Shown here: one piece after another, positions 15,570 through 23,816 of the stretch
How the letters are laid out: every line of letters begins with the position of its first letter
How positions within the stretch are numbered: position 1 is the stretch's first letter
From: Pseudarthrobacter sp. IC2-21
Lineage (GTDB): Bacteria; Actinomycetota; Actinomycetes; Actinomycetales; Micrococcaceae
DNA: 64,000 nt
Reading direction: 5' to 3'
NCBI RefSeq assembly: GCF_034048115.1
Contig: NZ_CP139145.1
Span: 3,286,001 to 3,350,000 of the forward strand
Translations under genes and position numbers: made by a program
Notes under the pieces: model-generated
Databases searched by the model: none
Told to the model about the DNA's origin: nothing
The model's input: the letters and a program-made list of their open reading frames with translations, nothing else

Positions 15570-16977
15570 AACACGCTCTCCCCTGGTCCCGGCCCTGGTC
15601 TACGCCGCGCTCTCCACTGCCATTGTGAGCTCACTGGGCATGCTGCTGGTGCCCACCATCTCCCGCGAAATGGACGTGTCCGTGGGCACGGCACAGTGGA
15701 TGCTGACCATCAACCTGCTCGTGGGGGCGGTGGCAACCCCGGTAATGGGTCGGCTCAGCGACGGGCCGCACAAGAAGAAACTGCTGCTGTGGGCGCTGCT
15801 GATCATCCTCGCGGGCTCCGTCATCGCCGCGCTGGCCCCCAACTTCACCGTGTTCCTGGTGGGCCGCGCACTCCAGGGCCTCACCTACGGGATTGTTCCG
15901 GTGACCATCGCCTTGGCCCGCCGGTACGTGGCCGTCAGCAAGGTCCGGTTCGCCATCTCCAGCCTCTCAGTCACCGTGGCCACCGGCCTGGGAATCGGGT
16001 ACCCGCTGACGGGAATCATCGCCGGAACGTTCGACTTCCGGTTCGCGTTCTGGTTCGCCGCCCTGTTTGTGGTCACGGCCATCATCGTGGTCTTCCGCGT
16101 GGTGCCGGCCGGACCGGATGAAAACGCCCCTCGGCTGCCCTTCGACTACACCGGCGCGGTGCTGCTGGGCCTTGGCTTGGGCGTGCTGCTTCTGGGCATC
16201 AGCGAAGGGCCCAACTGGGGCTGGGCCTCGCCCTTGACCGTCGGCGCCTTCGTGGTGGCAGCCGTCCTGCTCGCGGCGTGGGTCCGGGCCGAACTTCGCA
16301 GCACCAACCCGCTGATCAACCTCCGGGTCCTCCGGAACGGGGAAGTGCTGCTGGCCAACAGCACAGCGATCGGGCTGGGCGCCGCCATGTACATCGGCCT
16401 CTCGATTTCAAGCCTGATAGCCCAGGCCCCGGCCTCCACAGGCTACGGCATCGCCCTGCCGGTGTTCTGGGCCGGCTTTGTGATGTTCCCGCTCTCGGTG
16501 GGAAGCTTCACCGCCAACCGCCTGGTCCGCCGGCTCGCGCACCGGGTCCGGCTGACCACGCTGCTGCCGATCGGCGCCGGGATCATCGCGGCCGCCGGGA
16601 TGCTGCTCTGGTTCGCGCACACCCAGCTGTGGGAGATCCTGGCCGGGATGCTGGCGCTGGGCCTGGGCATGGGTGCCGCGTACGCCGCCATGCCTGCGCT
16701 GATCGCCCGCAGCGTGGCCAGCGAGGAGCTGGGCAGTTCCGTGAGCTTCAACCAGGTCCTGCGGACCGTGGGGAGCTCGTTCGGCACCGCCGTCTCCGGC
16801 GCGGTGCTCGCGGCCAACATGTCGCCGGACCTGCACCCCACGGGCCTCGGGATCAGTGCCACACTCGAAATCGGGGCGCTGCTCTGCGCGGCCGTGTTCG
16901 CCGCCCTGCTCGTGCACGCGCTGATCACTCGTGCCCGGCCAACAGCCACCAACGCGGGGTCACTTCACGCCCAATAA
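15562..16977 (+). CDS. MFS drug transporter (DHA2-like)
   Basis: A 471-residue polytopic protein, with LVPTISREMDVSVGTAQWML near the start and GRLSDGPHKKKLLL in the loop after the second segment; about 13-14 hydrophobic segments are visible. The start codon overlaps the end of the marR gene (15562-15569), so expression is coupled to it. Probably a multidrug or metabolite exporter. Its stop codon lies within the long hairpin that follows. Confidence 0.9.
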   Translation: MTETRSPLVPALVYAALSTAIVSSLGMLLVPTISREMDVSVGTAQWMLTINLLVGAVATPVMGRLSDGPHKKKLLLWALLIILAGSVIAALAPNFTVFLVGRALQGLTYGIVPVTIALARRYVAVSKVRFAISSLSVTVATGLGIGYPLTGIIAGTFDFRFAFWFAALFVVTAIIVVFRVVPAGPDENAPRLPFDYTGAVLLGLGLGVLLLGISEGPNWGWASPLTVGAFVVAAVLLAAWVRAELRSTNPLINLRVLRNGEVLLANSTAIGLGAAMYIGLSISSLIAQAPASTGYGIALPVFWAGFVMFPLSVGSFTANRLVRRLAHRVRLTTLLPIGAGIIAAAGMLLWFAHTQLWEILAGMLALGLGMGAAYAAMPALIARSVASEELGSSVSFNQVLRTVGSSFGTAVSGAVLAANMSPDLHPTGLGISATLEIGALLCAAVFAALLVHALITRARPTATNAGSLHAQ

Positions 16978-17011
16978 TCCCTAATTATCGGGCGTGAAGT
17001 GACCCCGCGTT
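16951..17011. terminator. Long (22+5 bp) hairpin between convergent genes
   Basis: AACGCGGGGTCACTTCACGC and CC (16951-16972) pair perfectly over 22 bp with 16990-17011. After one mismatch ATAAT (16974-16978) also pairs with ATTAT (16984-16988). The stop of the MFS gene lies inside, and the convergent MBL gene ends 6 bases beyond. A bidirectional terminator is likely. Confidence 0.75.
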
Positions 17012-17016
17012 GCGGT

Positions 17017-17832
17017 CTAGTGCACCGGCCGGGTCTCCTGCAGCCGCTTGATGAACCAGCGCGACTGTTCCGGGCCGTAGGGCAGCACGGGGATGGCCTT
17101 GGTGGCGTCCGACGGCGCGTCCCGGATTGACTGCTGGGCCTGCCGGACCGCGGTGGTCATGGTGTTGGCCATGGTTTTGACGAACTGATCGCTGCAGGGC
17201 TGTCCGTGGCCCGGGATCAGGAATTCGTAGCGGTGGCGCAGGGCTGAGATGTGCCGCAGGGAGTCGGCCCAATCCTCCGGGTAGGAATCCTCAAACGAGG
17301 GGTGCGCGCCCTGCTCCACAAGGTCGCCCACGAACAGGGTGGTGGGCGTGCCCACCAGGAGGTCGCCGTCGGTATGGCCGCGGCCCAGGTGGAAGAGCGT
17401 GACGGTGATCCCGCCGAGGTCCACCAGCACCGGCTGGTCCTTGACGATGGCGTTGGGCACCACCAGCTCCACGTTCTCGCCTTCACCGGCGGACATCTCC
17501 GGCTCCAGCGTGCCCACAAAGCGGCGCTGCAGGTCCCCGTGGCTGTCGATCTCGCGGGCGCAGTTTTCGTGCGCCCAGAACTCCGTGACGCCGTCGGAGG
17601 CGAACACGGCGTTGCCGAAGAAATGGTCGTAATGCGCGTGGGTGTTCACGACGACGAGGGGCAGGTCCGTCTTCTCCCGCACCGCGTCCAGGATCTCGCG
17701 TCCCTGCCGCGGCCCGCAGCCGGTGTCCACCACCATGGCCCGCTCCGAGCCCACCACCAGGCCGGTATTCAGCAGCGAACCTTCGGTGACCAGCACGTAC
17801 GTATCCGCGCCAACTTCGAGCCATTCTGACAT
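17017..17832 (-). CDS. Metallo-beta-lactamase-fold hydrolase
   Basis: A 271-residue protein starting MSEWLEVGADTYVLVTEG. The metal-binding box THAHYDHFFGN (HxHxDH, about 82-92), then HLGRGHTDGDL and FVGDLVEQG, and GHG near the C-terminus are the canonical MBL-fold motifs, binding two metal ions. Substrate unknown; the group includes lactamases, glyoxalase II and quorum-quenching lactonases. The ATG at 17832 is chosen because the fold begins there. Confidence 0.9.
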   Translation of the reverse strand: MSEWLEVGADTYVLVTEGSLLNTGLVVGSERAMVVDTGCGPRQGREILDAVREKTDLPLVVVNTHAHYDHFFGNAVFASDGVTEFWAHENCAREIDSHGDLQRRFVGTLEPEMSAGEGENVELVVPNAIVKDQPVLVDLGGITVTLFHLGRGHTDGDLLVGTPTTLFVGDLVEQGAHPSFEDSYPEDWADSLRHISALRHRYEFLIPGHGQPCSDQFVKTMANTMTTAVRQAQQSIRDAPSDATKAIPVLPYGPEQSRWFIKRLQETRPVH

Positions 17833-17923
17833 TGTTACTCCGTACCTCCGGGATGCACGTTGCGTTCTTCTGGCCTCGATTCTACCCACGGGCCCCCGAG
17901 TTTCCGGGACGCCGGACGGGTGC

Positions 17924-18748
17924 TCACTTTGTCAGCGCTGCCCAGGACTCCAGGAACTTCTGCGCAAGGTACGCGTGGCCGGCGGTGTTCGGGTGCGCGC
18001 CGTCGGCATTGAACCCCGGGCTGTTGGCAGCCGTGAACCAGGGCGCCTCGTAGGCGTCGATAAACGGGGCCTTCGCCAGTACGGCGCCGGCCCGGACGGC
18101 GGTGTTCGCGCCACGCAGGGTGTCCGCGAGGGGCTGCGGGGCGGACGGTCCAAGAACAACCACCTGGATGCCTGGCCAGAACCTGCGGGCCGCTTCGATG
18201 GTCTGCGCCGTGGCGGCCTTGAGTTCTTCGGGGTCATTGAGCTGGGCGTCGTTCTGGCCGCCTTGCAGAATCAGCAGGTTGGGGACAAAGCGCCGATCCC
18301 GGGAGATCTCACGCAGCCGCACCTCGTACTCCCGGCCGCCGTCGTCCTGCGCGCCGCCGCCCCACGCGAAGCCGGTCCCGCCCAAACCGTCGATATTGCT
18401 GGGATAGCCCAGCGTGCGGGCAACGTCGTAGGCCCACCCCTGGTCTTCCCGGCCGGCACCGGTCCCCGCTGTGTAAGAATCGCCAAGAATCAGCAGGACG
18501 GGCCTGGCCGGAAGCTCAATCTTCGGCTGGCCGGCGGGCGCGGTGGCCGCCGCCGTGGCCGCAGCCACGTAGGCAGTCGGGCCCGGCACCGGGCCAGACG
18601 GCAGCAGGCCGGCGGGTTCACCCACGCCCCGCGGATTCATCAGGGCAAGAGCTGCCACGCCGAAGGCAACCACCGCCAGCACCAGGAGCGCTGCGTACTT
18701 GATCCATTCCTGCCTGGTCACCCTGGGTCCCCCGCCGTTTCTGCTCAC
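17924..18748 (-). CDS. SGNH/GDSL-type hydrolase, membrane-anchored
   Basis: A 274-residue protein. A membrane segment at about 17-37 follows a basic N-terminus, then an Ala/Pro linker. The SGNH blocks are GDSYTAGTG (catalytic Ser, about 89), GGTGFAW (Gly), LQGGQNDAQ (Asn) and FNADGAHPNTAGH (Asp and His). Likely an extracytoplasmic esterase or lipase; acetyl-xylan or polysaccharide deacetylation is possible. It is close to the MBL gene on the same strand (91 bases). Confidence 0.88.
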   Translation of the reverse strand: MSRNGGGPRVTRQEWIKYAALLVLAVVAFGVAALALMNPRGVGEPAGLLPSGPVPGPTAYVAAATAAATAPAGQPKIELPARPVLLILGDSYTAGTGAGREDQGWAYDVARTLGYPSNIDGLGGTGFAWGGGAQDDGGREYEVRLREISRDRRFVPNLLILQGGQNDAQLNDPEELKAATAQTIEAARRFWPGIQVVVLGPSAPQPLADTLRGANTAVRAGAVLAKAPFIDAYEAPWFTAANSPGFNADGAHPNTAGHAYLAQKFLESWAALTK

Positions 18749-18910
18749 CTGGCAAATCCTAGTTTGCCCGCCGCACTGTGGCTGTAAGGCCCCGTGGGCA
18801 GATCGCGTGAGATCGCTGCCCAGTATTCACCTCCGGCCGCCGCGTTCGGGTTTAGGCTGATCATGCCAACTGCGTCTGGCCCGCCCGGGCGCCCCATTTC
18901 TCAGAGAGTG

Positions 18911-20149
18911 ATGCGCATGAGCGGCTTCGAGTCAGTGTTGGCAGGACTAGATACAGAGCTCGGCTGGGTCCGGGACTTTTACACCCACCTCCATCGGCAT
19001 CCAGAAGTAAGCCTCGAGGAACAGCAGACCTCCGCGCTGGTCGCGGAGAAACTCGCCTCCTTTGGCTGCGAGGTCACGCACCTGGGAGGCACCGGCGTCG
19101 TCGGCGTCCTCACCAACGGCGAGGGACCCACCGTCCTGGCCCGTGCGGACATGGACGCGCTCCCCGTCACCGAGGCCACCGGGCTCCCCTACTCCTCCGA
19201 AGTGGACGGGGTGATGCACGCCTGCGGGCACGACGTCCACGTCAGCACCCTGCTCGGTGCCGCCAAGCTCATGGCCGACGGCCGCGACGCGTGGTCCGGT
19301 ACCTACATCGCGCTGTTCCAGCCCGCGGAGGAGATCGGCGCCGGGTCGCAGGCAATGGTCGACGACGGCCTGGTCACCAAGGTGCCGCGGCCCGACGTCG
19401 CGCTTTCCCAGCACGTGATGCCCATCGCGGCCGGGACGCTCGCCACCACGGCCGGGCCGGTCCTGTCCGCCGGGGATTCGCTGAAGATCACGGTCTACGG
19501 CAAGGGCGCGCACGGGTCCATGCCGCACATGGCGGTGGACCCCGTGGTGCTGGCGTCCTCGATTGTGCTGCGGCTGCAGACCGTGGTGTCGCGGGAGACC
19601 AAACCCGGGGACTTCGCGGTGGTCACCGTGGGCGCGCTGAACGCGGGGACGAAATCGAACATCATCCCGGACCGCGCCACGCTGCTGCTGAACATCCGCA
19701 CCTACAGCGATCAGGTCCGGAAAGGCGTGCTCGCCGCGATCGAGCGGATCGTCCGCGGCGAGTGCGTCACCGCAGGCTCGCCGCAGGAACCGGAGTTCGA
19801 GTACTACGACCAGTTCCCCCTGACCAGCAACGACGCCGCCGTGACCGAAAAAGTCACGGCCGCCTTCACCCGGCATTTCGCTGAAGGAGCCGTGCTCCAG
19901 GCCACGCCGCAGACCGCCTCGGAGGACTTCAGCCGCATCCCGGACGCGTTCGGCGTGCCGTACACGTTCTGGCTCCTGGGCGGCCACGACCCGGAAAAAT
20001 ACCGGGCCGCCGTGGAACGCGGGACCGTGTCCCAGGACATCCCCGGGAACCACTCCCCGTTCTTCGCGCCGGTGCTGGATCCGACGCTTTCCCTGGGTGT
20101 GCAGGCCCAAGTTGTTGCCGCAATGTCCTACCTAGCCAAGGATGCGTAA
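18911..20149 (+). CDS. M20-family amidohydrolase
   Basis: A 412-residue metallopeptidase-fold enzyme. Motifs in order: HRHPEVSLEE (about 30-39), ADMDALPVTE, HACGHDVHVS (metal His and Asp), PAEEIGAGSQAM and ASEDFSR. These match the IAA-amino-acid/hippurate hydrolase branch of M20, which cleaves N-acyl amino acids. Alternative starts are ATG at 18917 or further upstream; the family N-terminus fits about 18911. A decayed MFS gene follows 3 bases later, so the two may once have formed an uptake-plus-hydrolysis unit. Confidence 0.9.
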   Translation: MRMSGFESVLAGLDTELGWVRDFYTHLHRHPEVSLEEQQTSALVAEKLASFGCEVTHLGGTGVVGVLTNGEGPTVLARADMDALPVTEATGLPYSSEVDGVMHACGHDVHVSTLLGAAKLMADGRDAWSGTYIALFQPAEEIGAGSQAMVDDGLVTKVPRPDVALSQHVMPIAAGTLATTAGPVLSAGDSLKITVYGKGAHGSMPHMAVDPVVLASSIVLRLQTVVSRETKPGDFAVVTVGALNAGTKSNIIPDRATLLLNIRTYSDQVRKGVLAAIERIVRGECVTAGSPQEPEFEYYDQFPLTSNDAAVTEKVTAAFTRHFAEGAVLQATPQTASEDFSRIPDAFGVPYTFWLLGGHDPEKYRAAVERGTVSQDIPGNHSPFFAPVLDPTLSLGVQAQVVAAMSYLAKDA

Positions 20150-20152
20150 GCC

Positions 20153-20766
20153 GTGAGCACTGTCCAGTCCTCCGCAAAAACCCAAACCCAGTGGAAGCCG
20201 AACGATGCGTGGCTGACCGGCATCGTCCTGGCGGTCATCAACTTCTGGCTGTTCGCGCAGACCCTGCTGAACGTCATTCCCGGCATCCAGGGCTCGCTCG
20301 GGATCGAGCGCACCCTGGGGAACCTGGCCGTGTCCATCACGTCCCTGTTCTCCGGCATTTTCATTGTGGTGTGCTGGCCGTCATCGGCTTCACCCTCTTC
20401 GGCATCGGCCTGGGCTTCTACGCGACGCCGTCCACGGACGCTGCACTGTCCAACGTGCCCGACGACGAAGCCGGCGCGGCCGCGGGGATCTACAAGATGG
20501 CGTCCTCGCTGGGCAACGCGATCGGCGTGGCCATCTCAGCCGCACTGTATGTCGCCGCGCAGGCCATGGACCCTGCCACCATCCAGTCCTGGGGACTGTT
20601 CATCGGCAATCAGACGAACGTGGCCCTGCGCTTCGGCGGGGCCGTGGGCATCCTGTTCAACCTGCTGATGGTGGTGGTGGCCATCATCGCCATCATGCTC
20701 ACCGTCCCCAACGAGCGGGCCGGGAAGCGCCCGGAGGTCCCGGCCACGCCGTCCATCGGCAGCTGA
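20153..20766 (+). pseudogene. Internally deleted MFS transporter
   Basis: From the GTG at 20153 the frame encodes an intact N-terminus (MSTVQSSAKTQTQWKPNDAW) with the first membrane segments up to SGIFIVV near 20371. At that point the sequence jumps, in the next frame, to the C-terminal part of an MFS protein (VLAVIGFTLFGIGLGFYATP, PDDEAGAAAGIYKMASSLGN) and ends at 20766. About two thirds of a normal transporter is missing. Neither part reads through: the first frame continues into unrelated sequence. It follows the M20 gene by 3 bases. Confidence 0.82.
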
Positions 20767-20772
20767 CCCCAA

Positions 20773-20852
20773 GGAACGCTCTCTCACTTAATGTGGCTTT
20801 CCCGGGAACCCTCTCTCACTTAACGTGGCATTTCGGGGAACCCTCTCGCACT
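20773..20852. repeat. 32-bp tandem repeat, two and a half copies
   Basis: GGAAC(G/C)CTCTCTCACTTAA is followed by (T/C)GTGGC(A)TTTC in units beginning at 20773, 20805 and 20837, giving a period of 32 bases; the third unit is partial (GGAACCCTCTCGCACT). It directly precedes a 20-bp perfect hairpin. Too few copies and no spacer variation for a CRISPR. Confidence 0.7.
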
Positions 20853-20853
20853 C

Positions 20854-20896
20854 AAGTACGACGCCGGCACTTGCCTCAAGTGCCGGCGTCGTACTT
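20854..20896. terminator. 20-bp perfect hairpin, 3-base loop
   Basis: AAGTACGACGCCGGCACTTG (20854-20873) pairs exactly with 20877-20896; the loop is CCT. It follows the decayed MFS gene and the tandem repeats. It probably acts as a terminator for the M20/MFS transcript. Confidence 0.7.
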
Positions 20897-21015
20897 TGGC
20901 AACTGATCGATACAAGTCACCCCCATAACCCGCTCCCGGCCCTAAGCTGAAGGCTCAGGCACGCACAGATCCGGTGCCCGGACCAGGAACACCGAGGAGA
21001 GGCAGAGGCGACGTC

Positions 21016-21219
21016 ATGAGCGATGAGTCATTGCAGAAGAAGGTCGACGAGACGGTGGAGGCGCTCGAGGACGAGCAGCCCACCATGGAGTTCGAGCACC
21101 AGGTCAGCGGCGAGGACTGGCACGGCGACGCCGCCGATCAGGCCAACGATCTGCGCGCCTATGAAGAGGAAGCCGAAATCCTGGCCCAGTCACGACGCCG
21201 CACAGACAAGGACAAGTAG
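21016..21219 (+). CDS. Small acidic hypothetical protein, 67 aa
   Basis: It begins MSDESLQKKVDETVEALEDE and is highly charged and helical, with a basic tail (RRRTDKDK). The ATG at 21016 has purine-rich sequence (GAGGCG) upstream. No domain was recognised. It converges with the lipoprotein gene at 21242, 22 bases apart. Confidence 0.65.
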   Translation: MSDESLQKKVDETVEALEDEQPTMEFEHQVSGEDWHGDAADQANDLRAYEEEAEILAQSRRRTDKDK

Positions 21220-21241
21220 CCGGCCGGCACTTTAGGGCCCG

Positions 21242-21847
21242 TTACTTGGTGACCAGTTCGTTCCCGTAGCCCGAGTCGCACTGCCCGTCGTGGATCACGC
21301 CGTCGCCGGGGGCCACCACGTAGTTGTCGGGCGGATTGAACACGGCCTTCCTCACGCCCGTGACTTTCAGCGTGCAGCGCCGGGCAAACCTGTCGCTTTC
21401 GTTCTGGCCGCCGATCCACATGTCCAGCCAGATCGAGGCGCTGCCGTGTTCTTCCGCGCCGCTGTGGCAGGGACCGTCCTCCGGCGTGGGCCCGTCCCCG
21501 CAGGTGTCTTCCACAATGAAGTACCGCCGCACGTCCGGCAGGTAGATGCGGGTTCCCGGCTCATAGTCCAGGACGTCTTTGCCCGTTTCGAGGGAATGGC
21601 CGACGGCGATGGTCACCGGATCTTCATAGGTACCCCGTCCGCCGGCCGTCTTGTGCAGTATCGGGTGGCTGATGATGGGCGATCCCTTGGGTGTGTTGTC
21701 CTGCCAGGTGTAGGCCGTGACGTAGACGTCAGTGCCGGCCGTCTGGTCCGGTTTGGGCGGCGGCGGGCTGCTGCAGGAGGCGGCCGCCAACGCCACCGCG
21801 AGCAGGCCCGGGACAAGGAACGTTCTCTTACTCACCCGGTTGGTCAT
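21242..21847 (-). CDS. Putative lipoprotein with beta-barrel (3D/RlpA-like) domain
   Basis: A 201-residue protein. Signal peptide MTNRVSKRTFLVPGLLAVAL leads to AAASCSSPPPP, a lipobox with Cys at about residue 25. The mature part contains VYVTAYTWQDNTPKGSP, IAVGHSLETG and GTRIYLPDVRRYFIVEDTCG, reminiscent of the double-psi barrel seen in 3D or RlpA-like cell wall proteins. Several cysteines (TCGDG, GPCHSG, RCTLK, QCDSG) may form disulfides. It may bind or act on cell wall material; this is inference from fold resemblance. Confidence 0.72.
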   Translation of the reverse strand: MTNRVSKRTFLVPGLLAVALAAASCSSPPPPKPDQTAGTDVYVTAYTWQDNTPKGSPIISHPILHKTAGGRGTYEDPVTIAVGHSLETGKDVLDYEPGTRIYLPDVRRYFIVEDTCGDGPTPEDGPCHSGAEEHGSASIWLDMWIGGQNESDRFARRCTLKVTGVRKAVFNPPDNYVVAPGDGVIHDGQCDSGYGNELVTK

Positions 21848-21906
21848 TGTGGCCTCCTGCGGCGACGGGGCTGGGGGTGCTGGCGTCGGCCGCAGGGGGC
21901 GGCCCG

Positions 21907-22104
21907 TCATGTTGGCGGCTCCCCGTAGGGATCCACGGGTGCTGCCGAACTACTCGAGAGCCCCAGTTCCCACGGGTTCACGAGCATCTGGCCAGCTACC
22001 TGTGGCTGGGCCGACGCCGCGGCACACTCATCGCAGCGGCCCACGAACTGGTGCGGGCAATCCATAGGATCAACCCCTTCTCCGGTTGAAACTCTGACTC
22101 GCAT
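21907..22104 (-). CDS. Small Cys-containing hypothetical protein, 65 aa
   Basis: The ATG at 22104 follows GGGAGG by about 6 bases. The product has MDCPHQFVGRCDEC (a C-x7-C-x2-C set that could bind a metal) and a Ser/Ala/Pro tail (GLSSSSAAPVDPYGEPPT). It lies upstream of the lipoprotein gene on the same strand, 59 bases away. It could be a real small protein but composition alone does not prove it. Confidence 0.45.
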   Translation of the reverse strand: MRVRVSTGEGVDPMDCPHQFVGRCDECAAASAQPQVAGQMLVNPWELGLSSSSAAPVDPYGEPPT

Positions 22105-22405
22105 GTGAACCTCCCGCTCCTGTCCACGTCGCGATCGGCGGGGCTCTCATTGTTCGGGTATCTCGCTTGTGGCGCCGGCGGTGACCGCAGCGGCACCCAT
22201 CCTGAATCCCGCCGGCAGGATCAGTAAACCGGATCCGCCGGCAGGTTGCACGAGTAACCGGTACTCAAGTTCTGCACCCACCATTACCCAGCATTACCCA
22301 CCGCGGGACAACGCGGCAACGCTCCTTCCAGGACCGGATGAGGATTTATACGATGGGGACGTGAGATTCCGTGCGAACCCTTCCCGCCGCCGCCCCGGGC
22401 TCTGA
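22105..22405. other. Intergenic stretch without a clear gene
   Basis: About 300 bases. It contains a short duplication of GCCGGCAGG at 22211-22219 and 22238-22246 and of CATTACCCA at 22283-22301. No ORF with convincing composition was seen. It separates divergent genes, so it should carry promoters. Confidence 0.3.
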
Positions 22406-23704
22406 GTGAAGAGCGCCGACCCAGGCTCCCCCGGCCGGACCGTGACGGGACCGCCCCTGACGGCGTTCCGGTTCATCGTGGTCTTCGGCATCATCAGCGC
22501 CCTGATGGACATGGTTTACGAAGGGGCCAGGAGCGTCACCGGACCGTTCCTGGGACTGCTGGGGGCCTCTGCCCTGCTAATCAGTGTCATCACGGGCGCG
22601 GGCGAGGCAGTGGCCCTGGTTTTCCGCCTGGTCTTCGGCCGCCTGGCAGATCGGCCCCGGCTCCGGTGGGGGTTGGCGATGACGGGCTACGGCCTCACAG
22701 CACTGTCCGTGCCGCTGCTGGGGATAACCAGTGCCCTGTGGATTGCGTGCCTGCTTGTTCTGGCGGAGCGCATGGGCAAAGCCGTGCGGAGTCCGGCAAA
22801 GGACACCATGCTCGCCGAGGCCGGCACGGGGCTGGGGCGCGGCAAGGCGTTCGCGTTCCATGAGGCATTGGATCAGGTGGGCGCGTTCGTCGGCCCGCTG
22901 CTGATCGGCGCGGCGCTGTCACTGTCCGGCAGCTACGGCCCGGGGTTCCTGCTGCTTGCGGTGCCCGGGGCGACGGCCATGCTGCTTCTGTTCTGGCTAA
23001 GGAAGCGCGTTCCGGACCCGTCCCTTTATGAGGTGCCCGCGCCGGGCGGGGAGCCGGCCGGCGCACAGGGTTCAGCCGGGCCGGGCCCGTCAGCCGCGCC
23101 GGTCCCGTCAGCCGCCACTCCCCCAGCGGCTCCTCCAAAGCCGGCCCCCATGCCGCGGCAGTTCTGGATGTACGCAGCGTTCAGCAGCCTGACGATGTTC
23201 GGCTATGCAACGTTCGGGCTGCTCTCCTTCCACCTGGTGGCCACCGGACTCCTGCCGCCGGCACTGGTGCCCGTCCTGTACGCCGTGGCCATGGCGGTGG
23301 ATGCGGTGGCGGCGCTGGCTTCGGGCTGGCTCTACGACCGGATCGGGCTGAAGGTCCTGCTGGCTCTCCCGGTCCTTGCCGCGGCCGTGCCGTGGCTCGG
23401 TTTCAGCAACAGCACCCCGCTGGCAGTCGCCGGCGCGCTGGTCTGGGGAGCGGCCATGGGCGTCCAGGAAAGCACCATGCGGGCCGCGGTGGCCGAACTG
23501 GCCCCGACTGGCCGGCGCGGCAGCGCCTACGGCATCTTCACCGCCTGCTACGGCCTCGCCTGGCTGGCCGGAAGCGTCCTCATCGGGCTGCTGTACGAGC
23601 AGTCCATCCCGGCCCTGGCCGTCACCCTGACCGTCATCCAGGCCGCCGCCCTGGCCATCTTCGTTGCCGTCCGGCCGCACCGGGCCGGAGCCGCCAAAGA
23701 GTAG
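22406..23704 (+). CDS. MFS transporter with Pro/Ala-rich central loop
   Basis: A 432-residue 12-segment transporter with a GTG start. Features: LVFGRLADRPRLRW in the loop after the second segment and DRIGLKVLLALP in the second half. Between the halves (about residues 205-248) lies a long Pro/Ala/Gly-rich linker (AGAQGSAGPGPSAAPVPSA and PAAPPKPAPMPRQ), unusually extended. Substrate unknown. Confidence 0.85.
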   Translation: MKSADPGSPGRTVTGPPLTAFRFIVVFGIISALMDMVYEGARSVTGPFLGLLGASALLISVITGAGEAVALVFRLVFGRLADRPRLRWGLAMTGYGLTALSVPLLGITSALWIACLLVLAERMGKAVRSPAKDTMLAEAGTGLGRGKAFAFHEALDQVGAFVGPLLIGAALSLSGSYGPGFLLLAVPGATAMLLLFWLRKRVPDPSLYEVPAPGGEPAGAQGSAGPGPSAAPVPSAATPPAAPPKPAPMPRQFWMYAAFSSLTMFGYATFGLLSFHLVATGLLPPALVPVLYAVAMAVDAVAALASGWLYDRIGLKVLLALPVLAAAVPWLGFSNSTPLAVAGALVWGAAMGVQESTMRAAVAELAPTGRRGSAYGIFTACYGLAWLAGSVLIGLLYEQSIPALAVTLTVIQAAALAIFVAVRPHRAGAAKE

Positions 23705-23816
23705 TGCGCCGCAGCCGGCGGTTAGTGCGCCGAGTCCGGCCCGGTAGACTTGTTGGAGGTGAGCCGGGAAGTCTGGTCGGCATGTATTTTGTCGACCCAC
23801 TGTTTAGGACACCTTC

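Noticed and set aside
20773..20852. CRISPR-like array
   Set aside because: Only two and a half units of 32 bases with no spacers between them, and no cas genes.
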